NCBI GenBank assembly: GCA_023412495.1 | Contig: JAEYNP010000132.1 | Coordinates: 1 to 54,391 of the forward strand | Length of the DNA stretch: 54,391 nucleotides | Direction: 5' to 3' | Source: Pseudomonadota bacterium | GTDB taxonomy: Bacteria; Desulfobacterota; Desulfobulbia; Desulfobulbales; Desulfocapsaceae | Shown here: piece by piece, positions 25,046 through 34,104 of the stretch | How the letters are laid out: every line of letters starts with the position of its first letter | Position numbering within the stretch: position 1 is the first letter of the stretch | The notes under the pieces: generated by a model | What the model was told of the DNA's origin: nothing | What the model saw: only the letters and a program-made list of their open reading frames with translations | The model's database searches: none | Translations under genes and position numbers: made by a program

Positions 25046-26023
25046 CTATTTCTCAACGCTTTGGTCGGAACCTTGTGGCCTTGGGCAGACCAGCTCACGC
25101 AAGGCCTGAATGAAGACGGGATGAGTATTGAGTGCTTCGCAGGCGTGCAGTTCCATCCCTAGCCGCCGTGCCTGTTCTTTGAAGAGGATGTCGATTTCGT
25201 AGAGGGTCTCGATGTGATCGGAAACAAAACTTATCGGCGCCATGAGAATGCTGCGACATCCCTCCGCCGCCAACTGTTCGAGCATTTCCTGGGTTGAAGG
25301 GGAGAGCCATTCGACCGGGCCGCTCCTGCTCTGATAGCACAACCTTCCTCTCCTGCCGATGATCTTCTCGACGGCCTTGATGGTTGCCTGAATATGATCG
25401 ACATAAGGGTCACCTTCCTGGATGAAGGAAACGGGCAGACTGTGGGCGCTGTAAACTATTGTCGTCTCCGGGGAACTGCAGGTCGCAAGTCCCTTTTGAA
25501 TGTTATCGGCCAGGGCGAGGATATAGGAAGGTTGTGACGGCCAATGGGGGATGACTGTTACAGGCAGGTTCGGGGCCAGCTTCTCCAGGTGCAGGCGCAT
25601 GTCGCGAATAGAGGAGCCGCTGGTTGCCTTCGAGTAATGGGGATAGAGAGGGAGGAGGATGACTCGGTCGATGCCCTGACGGAGCAGCGTCCGGATGGCT
25701 TCATCGGCAGTCGGGCGCCAGTATCGCATGGCAACCGTGACGAGATAGCCGCCGTCGGCGGATAAAACTTGTTGCAGAGCGGCTGCCTGGCGCAGCGTTA
25801 TGGCTTTGAGCGGGGAGCCGCCGCCGATTTTGGCATAATTGGCCTTGCTTTTCGGGGCCCGGCGTCGGGCGATGAGCCAGGCCAGGGGCTTCTGCAAAAT
25901 GGTCGGGCCTAGCCTGATGATCTCCCGGTCGCAGAAGAGGTTGAATAGAAACGGGCGCACATCGTCCAGGGTGTCGGGGCCACCCATATTCAGCATGACA
26001 ACACCCGTTCTGCCGTTGGTCAT
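25046..26023 (-). CDS. hemH: ferrochelatase
   Basis: Inserts Fe2+ into a porphyrin in the last steps of heme synthesis. The 325 residues start MTNGRTGVVMLNMGGPDTLD, typical of HemH. The conserved IPHWPSQPSYILAL and TTIVYSAHSLPVSFI segments include the catalytic His, and YKSRSGPVEWLSPSTQE-like sequence (residues about 230-250) matches the family. Some sulfate reducers make heme by the siroheme route without HemH, so its presence implies a porphyrin route here. Divergent from the HPF-CSD gene. Confidence 0.95.
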   Translation of the reverse strand: MTNGRTGVVMLNMGGPDTLDDVRPFLFNLFCDREIIRLGPTILQKPLAWLIARRRAPKSKANYAKIGGGSPLKAITLRQAAALQQVLSADGGYLVTVAMRYWRPTADEAIRTLLRQGIDRVILLPLYPHYSKATSGSSIRDMRLHLEKLAPNLPVTVIPHWPSQPSYILALADNIQKGLATCSSPETTIVYSAHSLPVSFIQEGDPYVDHIQATIKAVEKIIGRRGRLCYQSRSGPVEWLSPSTQEMLEQLAAEGCRSILMAPISFVSDHIETLYEIDILFKEQARRLGMELHACEALNTHPVFIQALRELVCPRPQGSDQSVEK

Positions 26024-26317
26024 TGGGATCTATTCAAGAAGTTAATTTGAAGGTTTTGTAAAAGAGTTGGTATTTTACTAGGATTTTTTATGAATGGCGA
26101 GTTTTCTCAAACGGCACTCATAAAAAAGTTAGAGCCACCTGAAATACTGAGGCAAATCAAGGACCCATCCTTGCATCTGAGACGGAGCAGAATATAATAT
26201 ACTCAAGAGCAGATATCGTCTCCCATGAGAATTAATCTGCAAGGGGATTGCATCTTGCGATGCATGAGTAGAACAATGGCGGAGGGTCATTGTTTGAATC
26301 CGTGATGGAGGGATTAT
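26024..26317. other. divergent region between hemH and the HPF-CSD gene
   Basis: Nearly 300 bases. TTTTTTATGA (about 26084-26093) and TCATAAAAAA (about 26124-26134) form a long AT-rich inverted repeat. A short ORF of 35 codons (26090-26197) begins within it. No RNA gene is recognised. Confidence 0.35.
26090..26197 (+). CDS. possible 35-residue small protein
   Basis: ATG at 26090 with TAGGA about six bases upstream, reading MNGEFSQTALIKKLEPPEIL and ending HLRRSRI. The composition is charged and compatible with a small soluble helix. It lacks any family match and overlaps an AT-rich inverted repeat, so it may be a chance ORF. Confidence 0.2.
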   Translation: MNGEFSQTALIKKLEPPEILRQIKDPSLHLRRSRI

Positions 26318-26845
26318 ATGGAACTGAAGATCGAAGCCCGAAATGTTGAACTCCGTAAAAGTTGGCAGACTAAGATCAGTGAAGAACAGGAAAAGCTCAT
26401 TCGCCACTACCCGAACTTCGTCCTGCATTTACGCGTCAGCATTGAAGCCACCAATTATAAAGAGGGAGGGTATGAGATCAAGCTCGTAGCATCGGTGCCA
26501 AATGACATGGTTGTCGTGACCAGGAATGCAGAAACTGTGCGCGCCGCACTGACTGAATCCTTTGATGTTCTGACCTTACAGTTGAAAGAAATCCAGAGGA
26601 AAAAAAGAAAAAGTAAAAAACAGCCCGGTGAAGAGTCAACCGATAAGGTTGGTGTGATCAGAAAGATTTCTCCTCATGAGTCCTACGGTTTCATCATGTC
26701 ATCGGATAAAAGGGATATTTACTTCCATGAAAACGCCCTCAAGAATCTCAAGATAGAGACCCTCAGCGAAGGTGACAGTGTCATCTTCGGAGAGACATAC
26801 GGCGACAAAGGACCCCAGGCCACTTGGGTAAAAGCTGCCGACTGA
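26318..26845 (+). CDS. HPF/YfiA-type ribosome-binding domain fused to a cold-shock domain
   Basis: A 175-residue protein. Residues 1-95 match the S30AE fold of hibernation factors (MELKIEARNVELRKSWQTKI; later AIRNAETVRAALTESFDVL-like sequence). A Lys-rich linker (KKRKSKKQPG) follows, and residues 110-175 are a cold-shock domain with GVIRKISPHESYGFIMSSD and DIYFHENAL, close to the RNP1/RNP2 motifs. The pairing would bring an RNA-binding module to the ribosomal 30S site. A strong terminator follows. Function in ribosome hibernation or cold stress is inferred. Confidence 0.85.
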   Translation: MELKIEARNVELRKSWQTKISEEQEKLIRHYPNFVLHLRVSIEATNYKEGGYEIKLVASVPNDMVVVTRNAETVRAALTESFDVLTLQLKEIQRKKRKSKKQPGEESTDKVGVIRKISPHESYGFIMSSDKRDIYFHENALKNLKIETLSEGDSVIFGETYGDKGPQATWVKAAD

Positions 26846-26874
26846 CAAAATATAATATATTACCATAGCTGAAT

Positions 26875-26916
26875 AAATGAGCCTCGGGCAGAGATTCTGC
26901 CCGAGGCTCATTTTTT
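26875..26916 (+). terminator. Rho-independent terminator of the HPF-CSD gene
   Basis: Near-perfect stem TGAGCCTCGGGCAGA / TCTGCCCGAGGCTCA (26878-26892 and 26896-26910), loop GAT, then TTTTTTG. It begins about 30 bp past the stop codon. Confidence 0.9.
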
Positions 26917-27039
26917 GTGGGGTGTTTGGGGGGCTGAACTGTGGTAAAAGGAGCTAACGCGACACTGGCGGCAGAAGATGCCGAGGGAGGTATGTTTTTA
27001 CGTGTACATGAGCTGTTCAGAAGGGGAGTGACCCACACA

Positions 27040-29709
27040 GTGAAGAAAGAAATCTACATCATTGACGGAAGTTCCTATATTTATCGTGCATATCATGCAA
27101 TTGTGCCCCTTTCGAACAGCAAAGGCATGCCGACTCATGCGGTGCTCGGTTTCATCAACATGGTGAGACGGCTGGTACGTGAGAAAAAACCGGAGCACAT
27201 CGCCATTGCCTTTGACGGCCGAGGCCCGGTCTTCCGGCATGAACTGTATAAGGCCTACAAGGCCAATCGCCCGACCATGCCCGATGATCTCCAACTCCAG
27301 ATTCCGTACATCAGAAAATTTGTGGAAGCCTCGAATTTCCTTGTGCTCGAGCAGGAGGGGGTGGAGGCGGACGATCTCATCGCCTCCGCGGTAAAGACCT
27401 TTACGAACCTTGGCCATAGTATCGTTTTGGTTTCGGGCGATAAGGACCTCCTGCAGCTGGTCGGGGAAAACGTGGTGATGTGGGATCCCATGCAGGATAA
27501 GGTCATGGACCGGGAGGCAGTCTTTATCAAGTACACCCTCTTCCCGGAACAGCTTCTGGAGTATTTCGCCCTAGTCGGCGACAGTTCTGACAACGTCCCG
27601 GGGGTCGCAGGGATCGGTCCCAAGACCGCGGCAAAACTCATCTGCGATTACGGCACCCTGGAGGAATTGTACAGCAGAATCGAAGAGCTCAAGCAGTCGA
27701 AAATGAAGGAGAGGCTTCTTGCCCAAAAGGAAGATGCCTTTCTTTCCCGCCAGTTGATCAGCCTGAAATGCGATCTGTGCATCCCCTGTGAGCTTGCCGC
27801 ATATGCTATTCAAAAAGCCGACGACCTGCGGCTGATCGATATTTTCCAGGAGCTGGAGTTTGCCAGCCTTCTGAAGGGTATGGACATCGCAAAGCCGATC
27901 CCCACGGACGGCTTTACCATTGTGCAGACTCCGGCGCAGCTGGCTGCAATGGTGGAAGAACTCGGTCAGGCGAAGGTCCTGGCGGTCGATACGGAAACGA
28001 CGTCGCTCAACGCCCGGATTGCCAGGCTGGTTGGCATTTCTTTTTGTACAGATCTCAATAGGGCATTCTATGTCCCCTTTGGCCATCGCAATGAAGACGG
28101 CGAACTCGCCCAGGGGCAACTTGCCGCGCAGGAGGTCTTCGAGGCGGTGCGCCCGCTCTTGCTGGCGGAGGATACGATTAAAGTCGGCCACAACATCAAA
28201 TACGACATAACCGTGCTTAAACAGCAGTGGGGTCTCGAACTCGGCGGAGAGTTGGCGGACACCATGATCGCCGCCTACCTCATCGAGAATGGCGGCAGAT
28301 CCATGAAGCTCGACGAGCTATGTCTTTCGCGAGGTGTGCGCATGACAACGTTCGCGGAGGTTACGGCGGGTGACAGGCGTGAAGACAGCTTTGCCTATGT
28401 TGAGATCGGCAAAGCCGGGATTTACAGTTGCGAGGATGCCTATGGAGCCCTGATGCTGTGGCAGGAATTTGGTCCTCAGCTCGAAAGCAAGGGGGTTATG
28501 GAGCTGTTTCGTCAGGTTGAGATGCCGATCGTGAACATCCTGGCCGAAATGGAGATTGTGGGAATACGTGTGGATACCCGTACACTTGCCGCATTATCCA
28601 AGGAATTTACGAACAAGCTTGCGAACCTGGAGGAGCAGATTTATATCCTGGCCGGTCACGAATTCAATATCAACTCTCCCCGACAACTGGGGCAGGTGCT
28701 TTTCGAGGAGCAGGGATTACCCTATGGGCGCAAGAATAAGACCGGTTATTCCACTGACGTGGGGGTGTTGGAAAAACTAGGGAGAATTCATGAGTTGCCG
28801 GATATGGTCCTGCGGTATCGGACGGTCGCCAAGCTGCTGTCGACCTATGTCGATAAGCTTGGTCAGCTGCAGGACCCGTTAACGGGTCGGATCCATACTT
28901 CTTTTAATCAGGCGGTGGCTGCAACAGGTCGCCTGTCGAGCAGCGAACCCAACCTCCAGAATATCCCGATCCGCAGCGAGGAGGGGAACCGTATCCGCGG
29001 CGCTTTTATTCCCGGGGATGGCTTGACTTTCCTCTCTGCCGATTATTCCCAGATCGATCTGCGGGTTCTCGCCCACTACTCGGGAGACGAGGCGCTGGCC
29101 GGGGCATTCCGGGCCGGCGAGGATATCCATGCCAAAACAGCCGCGGAGATCTTCGGTATTTCTCCCATGCTGGTTACCTCCGAGATGAGACGGGTAGCCA
29201 AATCCATCAATTTCGGCATCGTCTATGGCATGAGCAGCTTTGGCCTCGCCAATCAGCTGGATATCGGCAGAAAGGAGGCGCAGCGGTTCATTGATCGGTA
29301 CTTCGGCCTCTACAGCGGCGTGCAGCGTTACATGGAGGAGATGGTAGCCAGGGCACGGAAACAAGGATATGTGACCACGCTTCTGGGCCGTCGGCGCAGT
29401 ATCCCGGAAATCAACTCCAAAAACAAGGTGCAGCGGGAATTTGCAGAAAGAACAGCGATCAACACGCCTATCCAGGGGACTGCCGCCGACATTATCAAGC
29501 TGGCGATGATCGGATGTCGGCGGGCTCTCAAAAAGGAGGGGCTTTCTGCCAGAATGCTGTTGCAGATCCACGATGAATTGGTGTTCGAAATGCCCCAGTC
29601 GGAGGTTGATTCCGCCACCCCTATCATCAAAACCGCGATGGAGAATGCCCTCAAGCTCGATGTGCCGTTGACGGTCAATATTCAGATCGGGAGAAGCCTT
29701 GCGAAATGA
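27040..29709 (+). CDS. polA: DNA polymerase I with proofreading
   Basis: Replication/repair polymerase. An open frame extends to 26941, but homologues begin near KKEIYIIDGSSYIYRAYHA, and GTG 27040 has AGGGGAG 11 bases upstream, so I start there (889 residues). The 5' nuclease domain is about 1-290. The 3'-5' exonuclease keeps VDTETTSL, GHNIKYDI and the YSCEDAY Asp, so proofreading is probably active. The polymerase domain shows LSADYSQIDLRVLAHYSGD (motif A), RRVAKSINFGIVYGMS (motif B) and LLQIHDELVFEMP (motif C). ATG 26992 is an alternative start but its GGAGG lies only one base away. Confidence 0.95.
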   Translation: MKKEIYIIDGSSYIYRAYHAIVPLSNSKGMPTHAVLGFINMVRRLVREKKPEHIAIAFDGRGPVFRHELYKAYKANRPTMPDDLQLQIPYIRKFVEASNFLVLEQEGVEADDLIASAVKTFTNLGHSIVLVSGDKDLLQLVGENVVMWDPMQDKVMDREAVFIKYTLFPEQLLEYFALVGDSSDNVPGVAGIGPKTAAKLICDYGTLEELYSRIEELKQSKMKERLLAQKEDAFLSRQLISLKCDLCIPCELAAYAIQKADDLRLIDIFQELEFASLLKGMDIAKPIPTDGFTIVQTPAQLAAMVEELGQAKVLAVDTETTSLNARIARLVGISFCTDLNRAFYVPFGHRNEDGELAQGQLAAQEVFEAVRPLLLAEDTIKVGHNIKYDITVLKQQWGLELGGELADTMIAAYLIENGGRSMKLDELCLSRGVRMTTFAEVTAGDRREDSFAYVEIGKAGIYSCEDAYGALMLWQEFGPQLESKGVMELFRQVEMPIVNILAEMEIVGIRVDTRTLAALSKEFTNKLANLEEQIYILAGHEFNINSPRQLGQVLFEEQGLPYGRKNKTGYSTDVGVLEKLGRIHELPDMVLRYRTVAKLLSTYVDKLGQLQDPLTGRIHTSFNQAVAATGRLSSSEPNLQNIPIRSEEGNRIRGAFIPGDGLTFLSADYSQIDLRVLAHYSGDEALAGAFRAGEDIHAKTAAEIFGISPMLVTSEMRRVAKSINFGIVYGMSSFGLANQLDIGRKEAQRFIDRYFGLYSGVQRYMEEMVARARKQGYVTTLLGRRRSIPEINSKNKVQREFAERTAINTPIQGTAADIIKLAMIGCRRALKKEGLSARMLLQIHDELVFEMPQSEVDSATPIIKTAMENALKLDVPLTVNIQIGRSLAK

Positions 29710-29877
29710 GAAGTTTTCGGAGATGGAGGCCGGAGCAGCGGCGGAAGAATTTTCCATGAAGACGCTGGAAGCTTGACCGGAAAGGCTTTGACTTTTTCAT
29801 ATGGCACCTTACGTGTATCATTTTCGGTCCAACATAAACGAAAGGAAGGGGCGCATTAGGCGCCGGCAGGTTTTGAG

Positions 29878-30582
29878 ATGTCTGTGAAGAAAGAAATGCA
29901 GCCAGTGATAGATGAAATAAAGCTCTTTATGAAGTATGCCGTACCAGATGACCAGATAGGGGCGGCGGAAGCGTTGCTGAACAGGTACCGGCACAACTCG
30001 CGAATCCTCAATCTGCTTCGCGATTATTATCTCGCTTTGCCGGATGCCCGGGAAGAGCCGGTATTGAGGATCGCAAAGCTCATCCAACATCAGGGTGTAT
30101 CGCTTCTGGTCGTCACCACCTCGTCGATCTCCTATCTTTATGCGTCCTCCGCCCAGCAGAATGTCTGGCTTGGCGAATACCGGGATGAACTGGAACCCGA
30201 GATCCTGGAATATTTTGGTTTTGAAAGCCAGGAGGATTTTCTGAAGATCTGTCTGCCTGTGGCAGAGCTTGAGGAATGCGCAGGAAATCCTTCGGGCGAG
30301 CCGACGAACTGTCCTGCCTGCGGGGTGAGTGAGGGAGAATACCATCTCCTTGGTTGTTCCGTTGAGGTCTGCCCGTGGTGCGAAGGCCAGTTGAGCAAAT
30401 GCAATTGCCGGTTTGAGCAACTGAGGGTCGATGCCATCGACACGGAAGAGCAACTGGAAGAGTTTGTCGATATGGTGACGGCCAAGGGCCGCATTCCCTT
30501 TGCGCAGGATCAGATCCCTTACTACCCGGGGACCAGTCGCGGTCTCGACGGCGACGACCTCACGGGGAAGAAGGAGCAATAG
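29878..30582 (+). CDS. zinc-ribbon protein of unknown function
   Basis: A 234-residue acidic protein. An N-terminal helical part (about 1-120) precedes a Cys-rich segment, NCPACGVSEGEYHLLGCSVE then VCPWCEGQLSKCNCRF (about 142-180), that likely binds one or two zinc ions. The tail is disordered and charged, ending TGKKEQ. No family is recognised and no membrane segment is present. It lies about 170 bp after polA on the same strand and converges on hflC, separated by a hairpin. Confidence 0.6.
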   Translation: MSVKKEMQPVIDEIKLFMKYAVPDDQIGAAEALLNRYRHNSRILNLLRDYYLALPDAREEPVLRIAKLIQHQGVSLLVVTTSSISYLYASSAQQNVWLGEYRDELEPEILEYFGFESQEDFLKICLPVAELEECAGNPSGEPTNCPACGVSEGEYHLLGCSVEVCPWCEGQLSKCNCRFEQLRVDAIDTEEQLEEFVDMVTAKGRIPFAQDQIPYYPGTSRGLDGDDLTGKKEQ

Positions 30583-30595
30583 GCAGTGCTGCAAA

Positions 30596-30629
30596 AGCGG
30601 GCAGTAAGCGGAACACGCTCCTGCCCGCT
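30596..30629. terminator. hairpin between converging zinc-ribbon gene and hflC
   Basis: Arms AGCGGGCAG (30596-30604) and CTGCCCGCT (30621-30629), with an inner AGCG/CGCT stem. No U-tract on either strand, so it is a structural barrier or a weak bidirectional terminator. Confidence 0.45.
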
Positions 30630-30642
30630 CGCGGATTGAACC

Positions 30643-31587
30643 TTATCTTCCCGTCGGATCCACCGTTTTCAGATAACGGTAGAGCTCAGAATCGGAAGAA
30701 ATGACGAGCGACGTGTTGTTGCCGATCGTCGACTGGTAGCTCTCCAGGGTTTTCTGGAAGGCAAAGAAATCCGGATCCTGCGAGTAGGCCTCACCGTAAA
30801 TCCTCGTCGCCTCGGCATCCGCTTTACCTTTCAACGTTACGGCTTCTTTATTGGCCGTGGATATGATTTCCTTCAACTTCCTTTCAACCGTACCGAGGAT
30901 CTCCGCCTTGAGACCTTCGCCGGTGGAGCGCTTTTCCGCGGCAATGCGCTTTCTTTCGGAAATCATCCTGTCGTATACCTTGAGGCGCACCGAGTCGATG
31001 TAATTGACGCGCTTGAACATAACATCGGTCAACTCAATACCGTATTGCGGCGTGGTTTTGGCTGCTATCTCCAGGATCTGTCTGGCAATCTGATCCCGGC
31101 CGTTTACAGGCTTTCCGCCGATCAGGCTTGGATCGGTGGTTGCGGACATTGTGGCCATCGACCAGTCCGAACTGCGGATGATCTCGATCAGATTGTTTTT
31201 GTTGACCATGTCGCGCACGGTACCGTTGATGATGTCGGAGAGCAGCGACTGGGCCCTTGCCTCGGTCTTGACCGCCTGGAGGAATTTCAGGGCATTGGTT
31301 ATTCGCCACCTCGCGGTGGCATCCAGGTAGACATAGGTCTTGTCGTTGGTCGGGATCTGATTCGGAGCGCCGTCCCAGATCTGGATTTTTTTCTCAAAGA
31401 CCTCGGTGTGCTGGATAAAAGGCATTTTGAAATGCAGGCCTGCATCCGTCACCGGGTCACCCACCGGAGCGCCGAACTGGGTGATCACTACCTGCTTGCC
31501 TTCTTCCAGGATGAAGAAGCCGTCGTAGATCAGGACAACCGCCAACAGGACGAGCCCTGCAAGAAAAAATTGTGCCAGCTGTTTCAT
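30643..31587 (-). CDS. hflC: HflC, SPFH-domain partner of HflK
   Basis: Inner-membrane SPFH protein which, with HflK, forms the large cage around the FtsH protease. I start at ATG 31587 (MKQLAQFFLAGLVLLAVVLI), because AAGGAAA lies about 8 bases upstream; an in-frame ATG at 31605 overlaps the hflK stop and has no ribosome site. The 314 residues comprise an N-terminal membrane helix, the SPFH domain (VVITQFGAPVGDPVTDAGLH) and a coiled coil (about 190-270). The stop of hflK is 18 bp away, so the pair is cotranscribed. Confidence 0.94.
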   Translation of the reverse strand: MKQLAQFFLAGLVLLAVVLIYDGFFILEEGKQVVITQFGAPVGDPVTDAGLHFKMPFIQHTEVFEKKIQIWDGAPNQIPTNDKTYVYLDATARWRITNALKFLQAVKTEARAQSLLSDIINGTVRDMVNKNNLIEIIRSSDWSMATMSATTDPSLIGGKPVNGRDQIARQILEIAAKTTPQYGIELTDVMFKRVNYIDSVRLKVYDRMISERKRIAAEKRSTGEGLKAEILGTVERKLKEIISTANKEAVTLKGKADAEATRIYGEAYSQDPDFFAFQKTLESYQSTIGNNTSLVISSDSELYRYLKTVDPTGR

Positions 31588-31604
31588 ATGTGGTTTCCTT
31601 TGCA

Positions 31605-32747
31605 TTATCGCTCTTGCTGTTGTTTCGGCTGAGGCGCCTGCAGGCCGCCTGGAGTGGAGAGGTTCAGCAGAGGGATCGGCGACTGCTGATTCTTGTCGAT
31701 GACATAGACGTTCTGTACATTCGGCAGAATCTCCTTCATCGTTTCCAGGTACATACGTGTCCGGGTGACCTCTGGAGCATTCTTGTATTCCGCAAGAATA
31801 TCGTTGAACCGCTGGGTCTCGCCCTGGGCGTTGTTGACCCGCTGAGACTGGTAGCCGTAGGCCTCCTCGATGATCTTCTTGGCATCGCCGGCCGCTTTGG
31901 GGATGATTCGGTTATAATATTCCTGGGCCTCATTGACCAGGCGTTTCATGTCTTGATCGGCTTCATTGACCTCGTTGAAGGCCGGTTTGACCTGCTCGGG
32001 GGGGTTGATATCCTGAAACTGGACGGTGGTAATGGTAACGCCGGGCGTGCCTTTGGGGAAAAAGGCATCCAATGTGGCCTGCAGTTCGGCTTTCACTGAA
32101 GTCGCAAGAAGATCGCGGTTGCTGAGAAGATAATCGAAATCCATATTACCGATGATTCGCCTGGTGACGCTCTCCGAAATATCCCGGATGGCCTGGGTGA
32201 CATCGGAAACTATAAAGAGAAACGCGTACGGATCGGCAACCTTGTATTGGACAATCCAGGCCACGTCGATGACGTTGGTGTCGGCGGTCAGGGTCAAGGA
32301 TTCCATGTCGTAGCCCCGTTTGTCTATAATCGCCGATTGCTGGCCTGGAACCCGGCTGCGGAAACCGAACTCCTCCTTGCGGATATTCTCGACATCGACC
32401 TTATAGAGTTTGTCGATATACGGAATCTTGAAATGCAGGCCGGGAGGAGCCGTCCGGGAATATTGCCCGAGTCTCAGGATGACGCCAACCTCGCTGGGGG
32501 CGATCTTGAAAAAGGACGAGTAGACTCCCTGAAGCACGATGATGATGAGAATGATCGTCAGCAGTTTGCCGATGTTGGCAAAGGGTGAGGCCGGCCGCCC
32601 TGGTTCCTGGCCATCCCCGGGAGGTGGCGGGCTTTTCTTCTCGGCAAAGAAATCTTGTAATTTGTTGATAAGCTGGGCCACAACCTCTTCAGGGGTCTGC
32701 GGCTTATGCTTTTTCCCCCAGGGAGGCTGTTGATCGTGATTGGGCAT
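31605..32747 (-). CDS. hflK: HflK, SPFH-domain partner of HflC
   Basis: Membrane SPFH protein of the HflKC-FtsH complex. The open frame extends to 32828, but ATG 32747 has AGGAG eight bases upstream and opens MPNHDQQPPWGKKHK, close to usual HflK N-termini. The 380 residues show a Gly/Pro-rich cytoplasmic N-terminus, one membrane helix (LLTIILIIIVLQGVYSSFF), the SPFH domain (EVGVILRLGQYSRTAPPGLHF) and a coiled coil with EQVKPAFNEVNEADQDM. The C-terminus is Gln/Pro-rich. Upstream lie about 310 bp with no clear gene. Confidence 0.94.
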   Translation of the reverse strand: MPNHDQQPPWGKKHKPQTPEEVVAQLINKLQDFFAEKKSPPPPGDGQEPGRPASPFANIGKLLTIILIIIVLQGVYSSFFKIAPSEVGVILRLGQYSRTAPPGLHFKIPYIDKLYKVDVENIRKEEFGFRSRVPGQQSAIIDKRGYDMESLTLTADTNVIDVAWIVQYKVADPYAFLFIVSDVTQAIRDISESVTRRIIGNMDFDYLLSNRDLLATSVKAELQATLDAFFPKGTPGVTITTVQFQDINPPEQVKPAFNEVNEADQDMKRLVNEAQEYYNRIIPKAAGDAKKIIEEAYGYQSQRVNNAQGETQRFNDILAEYKNAPEVTRTRMYLETMKEILPNVQNVYVIDKNQQSPIPLLNLSTPGGLQAPQPKQQQER

Positions 32748-33057
32748 AGAATTCTCCTGACCGTAGTTTACAATACCTTTGCTTCCGCGATACGTCTCAC
32801 TCTCGTGAAAATGCAGAAAAAACCTCAATGAGCCCTGTAAAATTAATAATTGACCGCATTGAATGCAATCTTTATCGGACAGATTCGAACACTGGGGGCT
32901 TTAATTTCCCGGTTAGACAGGATCTTTGCCAGCCGAGGTCGCCTGTATGCGAAGAAGGTGCCACCGTGGGCTATAGCTTTCGTAACGCTGCAGACGCGGT
33001 GAGATCGGCTGGCCTTAGTGAATCGACTATGCTTCAAGAGAAATCCGTGGCGGGATT
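32748..33057. other. intergenic region between rhomboid gene and hflK
   Basis: About 310 bases with stop codons in most frames. A plus-strand open frame (32828-33157) runs into the rhomboid 3' end but has implausible composition. It should hold the hflKC promoter; no strong consensus or hairpin was found. Confidence 0.4.
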
Positions 33058-34002
33058 TCAGGATAAGGCTGTCAGCCAGCATCCCAGGACTACGGATATC
33101 GCCGCAACACCGAGCAGACTTTGGAGAACAAAAGATGTTCGGAGGGCAGCAAAATGAGGCAGACGCACCATATTCCCGCCGATGAGTCCGCATAACAGGC
33201 CGAAGAGATGACCCCCGAGATCGGTTCTCTCTCCTGAAGATCCAAGAAGTGCGAGAAGCGCCAGGCCGGCCATCACCGGCATGAGAAAGTGCAGCCGGAA
33301 TCGTGGGACCTTACCGCTGAAACTCATGGTGCACAGCATCCCGATCACACTGAAGGTGGCAGTGGAGAAACCTACAAAAAGATGTCCTGGTCCATGTACG
33401 ATCACATTCAGCAGGTTTGCGGTTGTCGCCGTCAATAGCAATGAGGTGAGACCAATACCGTTGCCGGTCAGATGAAAGAAAAAATGCAGCAGGAATACCC
33501 CGAGAATGCCGTTGCTCAGCAGATGGACAAGGTCGGCGTGGAGAGTGAGCGGGGTGACCAGTCGGAAGAACTGGAAGTCTTGCAGGATAGCCCGGGAATC
33601 TCCGGCGCCCCTCAAAAACCAGTATGAATCAGGTCGCCAGTCGCCGGTGACTCCATACATCAAGACCAGGCCGCCGATCACCAGCGGTCCCATAGCGCGA
33701 AAGGTTGGGATAAAGGTTTCTTGAACCCCATGTAATTCAAGAGTCTCCTTGTTTTCCAGGTCGTATGCGGTAAGTTCGTGAAGGGCCCTATCTTTCTGGG
33801 AGTCTGCGACGTAGATTTCCATACGTGTATGGGAAAGCACATGTATGCGGTGAGTGATGTCAGCTGCGGATAGCACGAGAGAGGAAATATTCAGGGTCTC
33901 CGGATCATCAATTTCGGCAATTCGAACTTCGACGAGCCGAGTTTGGGGTGGGCGATCGGTTTCTGGTTGATTGTCCGTGTGGTCCTGGTCAACCGGGGGC
34001 AT
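33058..34002 (-). CDS. rhomboid-family intramembrane serine protease
   Basis: Polytopic membrane protease of 314 residues. A soluble N-terminal domain (about 1-100) precedes six hydrophobic segments. The catalytic Ser213 is in VGFSTATFSVIG (a GxSx variant of GASG) and His265 in DLGGHLFGLLCG. The HxxxN motif of helix 2, HLLSN (H160, N164), is also complete. The loop before helix 2 has HADLVH. All residues needed for proteolysis are therefore present. Substrates are unknown. It lies downstream of pckG on the same strand, with a strong hairpin between them. Confidence 0.85.
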   Translation of the reverse strand: MPPVDQDHTDNQPETDRPPQTRLVEVRIAEIDDPETLNISSLVLSAADITHRIHVLSHTRMEIYVADSQKDRALHELTAYDLENKETLELHGVQETFIPTFRAMGPLVIGGLVLMYGVTGDWRPDSYWFLRGAGDSRAILQDFQFFRLVTPLTLHADLVHLLSNGILGVFLLHFFFHLTGNGIGLTSLLLTATTANLLNVIVHGPGHLFVGFSTATFSVIGMLCTMSFSGKVPRFRLHFLMPVMAGLALLALLGSSGERTDLGGHLFGLLCGLIGGNMVRLPHFAALRTSFVLQSLLGVAAISVVLGCWLTALS

Positions 34003-34064
34003 TGCAAGGAGGCCTTGCGGCTTCTTGAGGGATAGGGGAGGTCGGCCTTTTCTGGTGACAGCTT

Positions 34065-34097
34065 GGAACTGCCCGTTTCCGGAAAACGGGCAGTTCC
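34065..34097 (-). terminator. 14-bp perfect hairpin after pckG
   Basis: Arms GGAACTGCCCGTTT (34065-34078) and AAACGGGCAGTTCC (34084-34097), loop CCGGA, starting 8 bp past the pckG stop. No U-tract follows on the minus strand, so read-through to the rhomboid gene is possible. Confidence 0.65.
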
Positions 34098-34104
34098 GGT
34101 GTTA

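Noticed and set aside
26941..27039. N-terminal extension of PolA from 26941
   Set aside because: PolA homologues start near KKEIYIIDGSS, and GTG 27040 has a good AGGGGAG site; the upstream part looks like untranslated leader.
32828..33157. A 109-residue plus-strand ORF between hflK and the rhomboid gene
   Set aside because: It enters the 3' end of the rhomboid gene on the other strand, and no homology or ribosome site is apparent.
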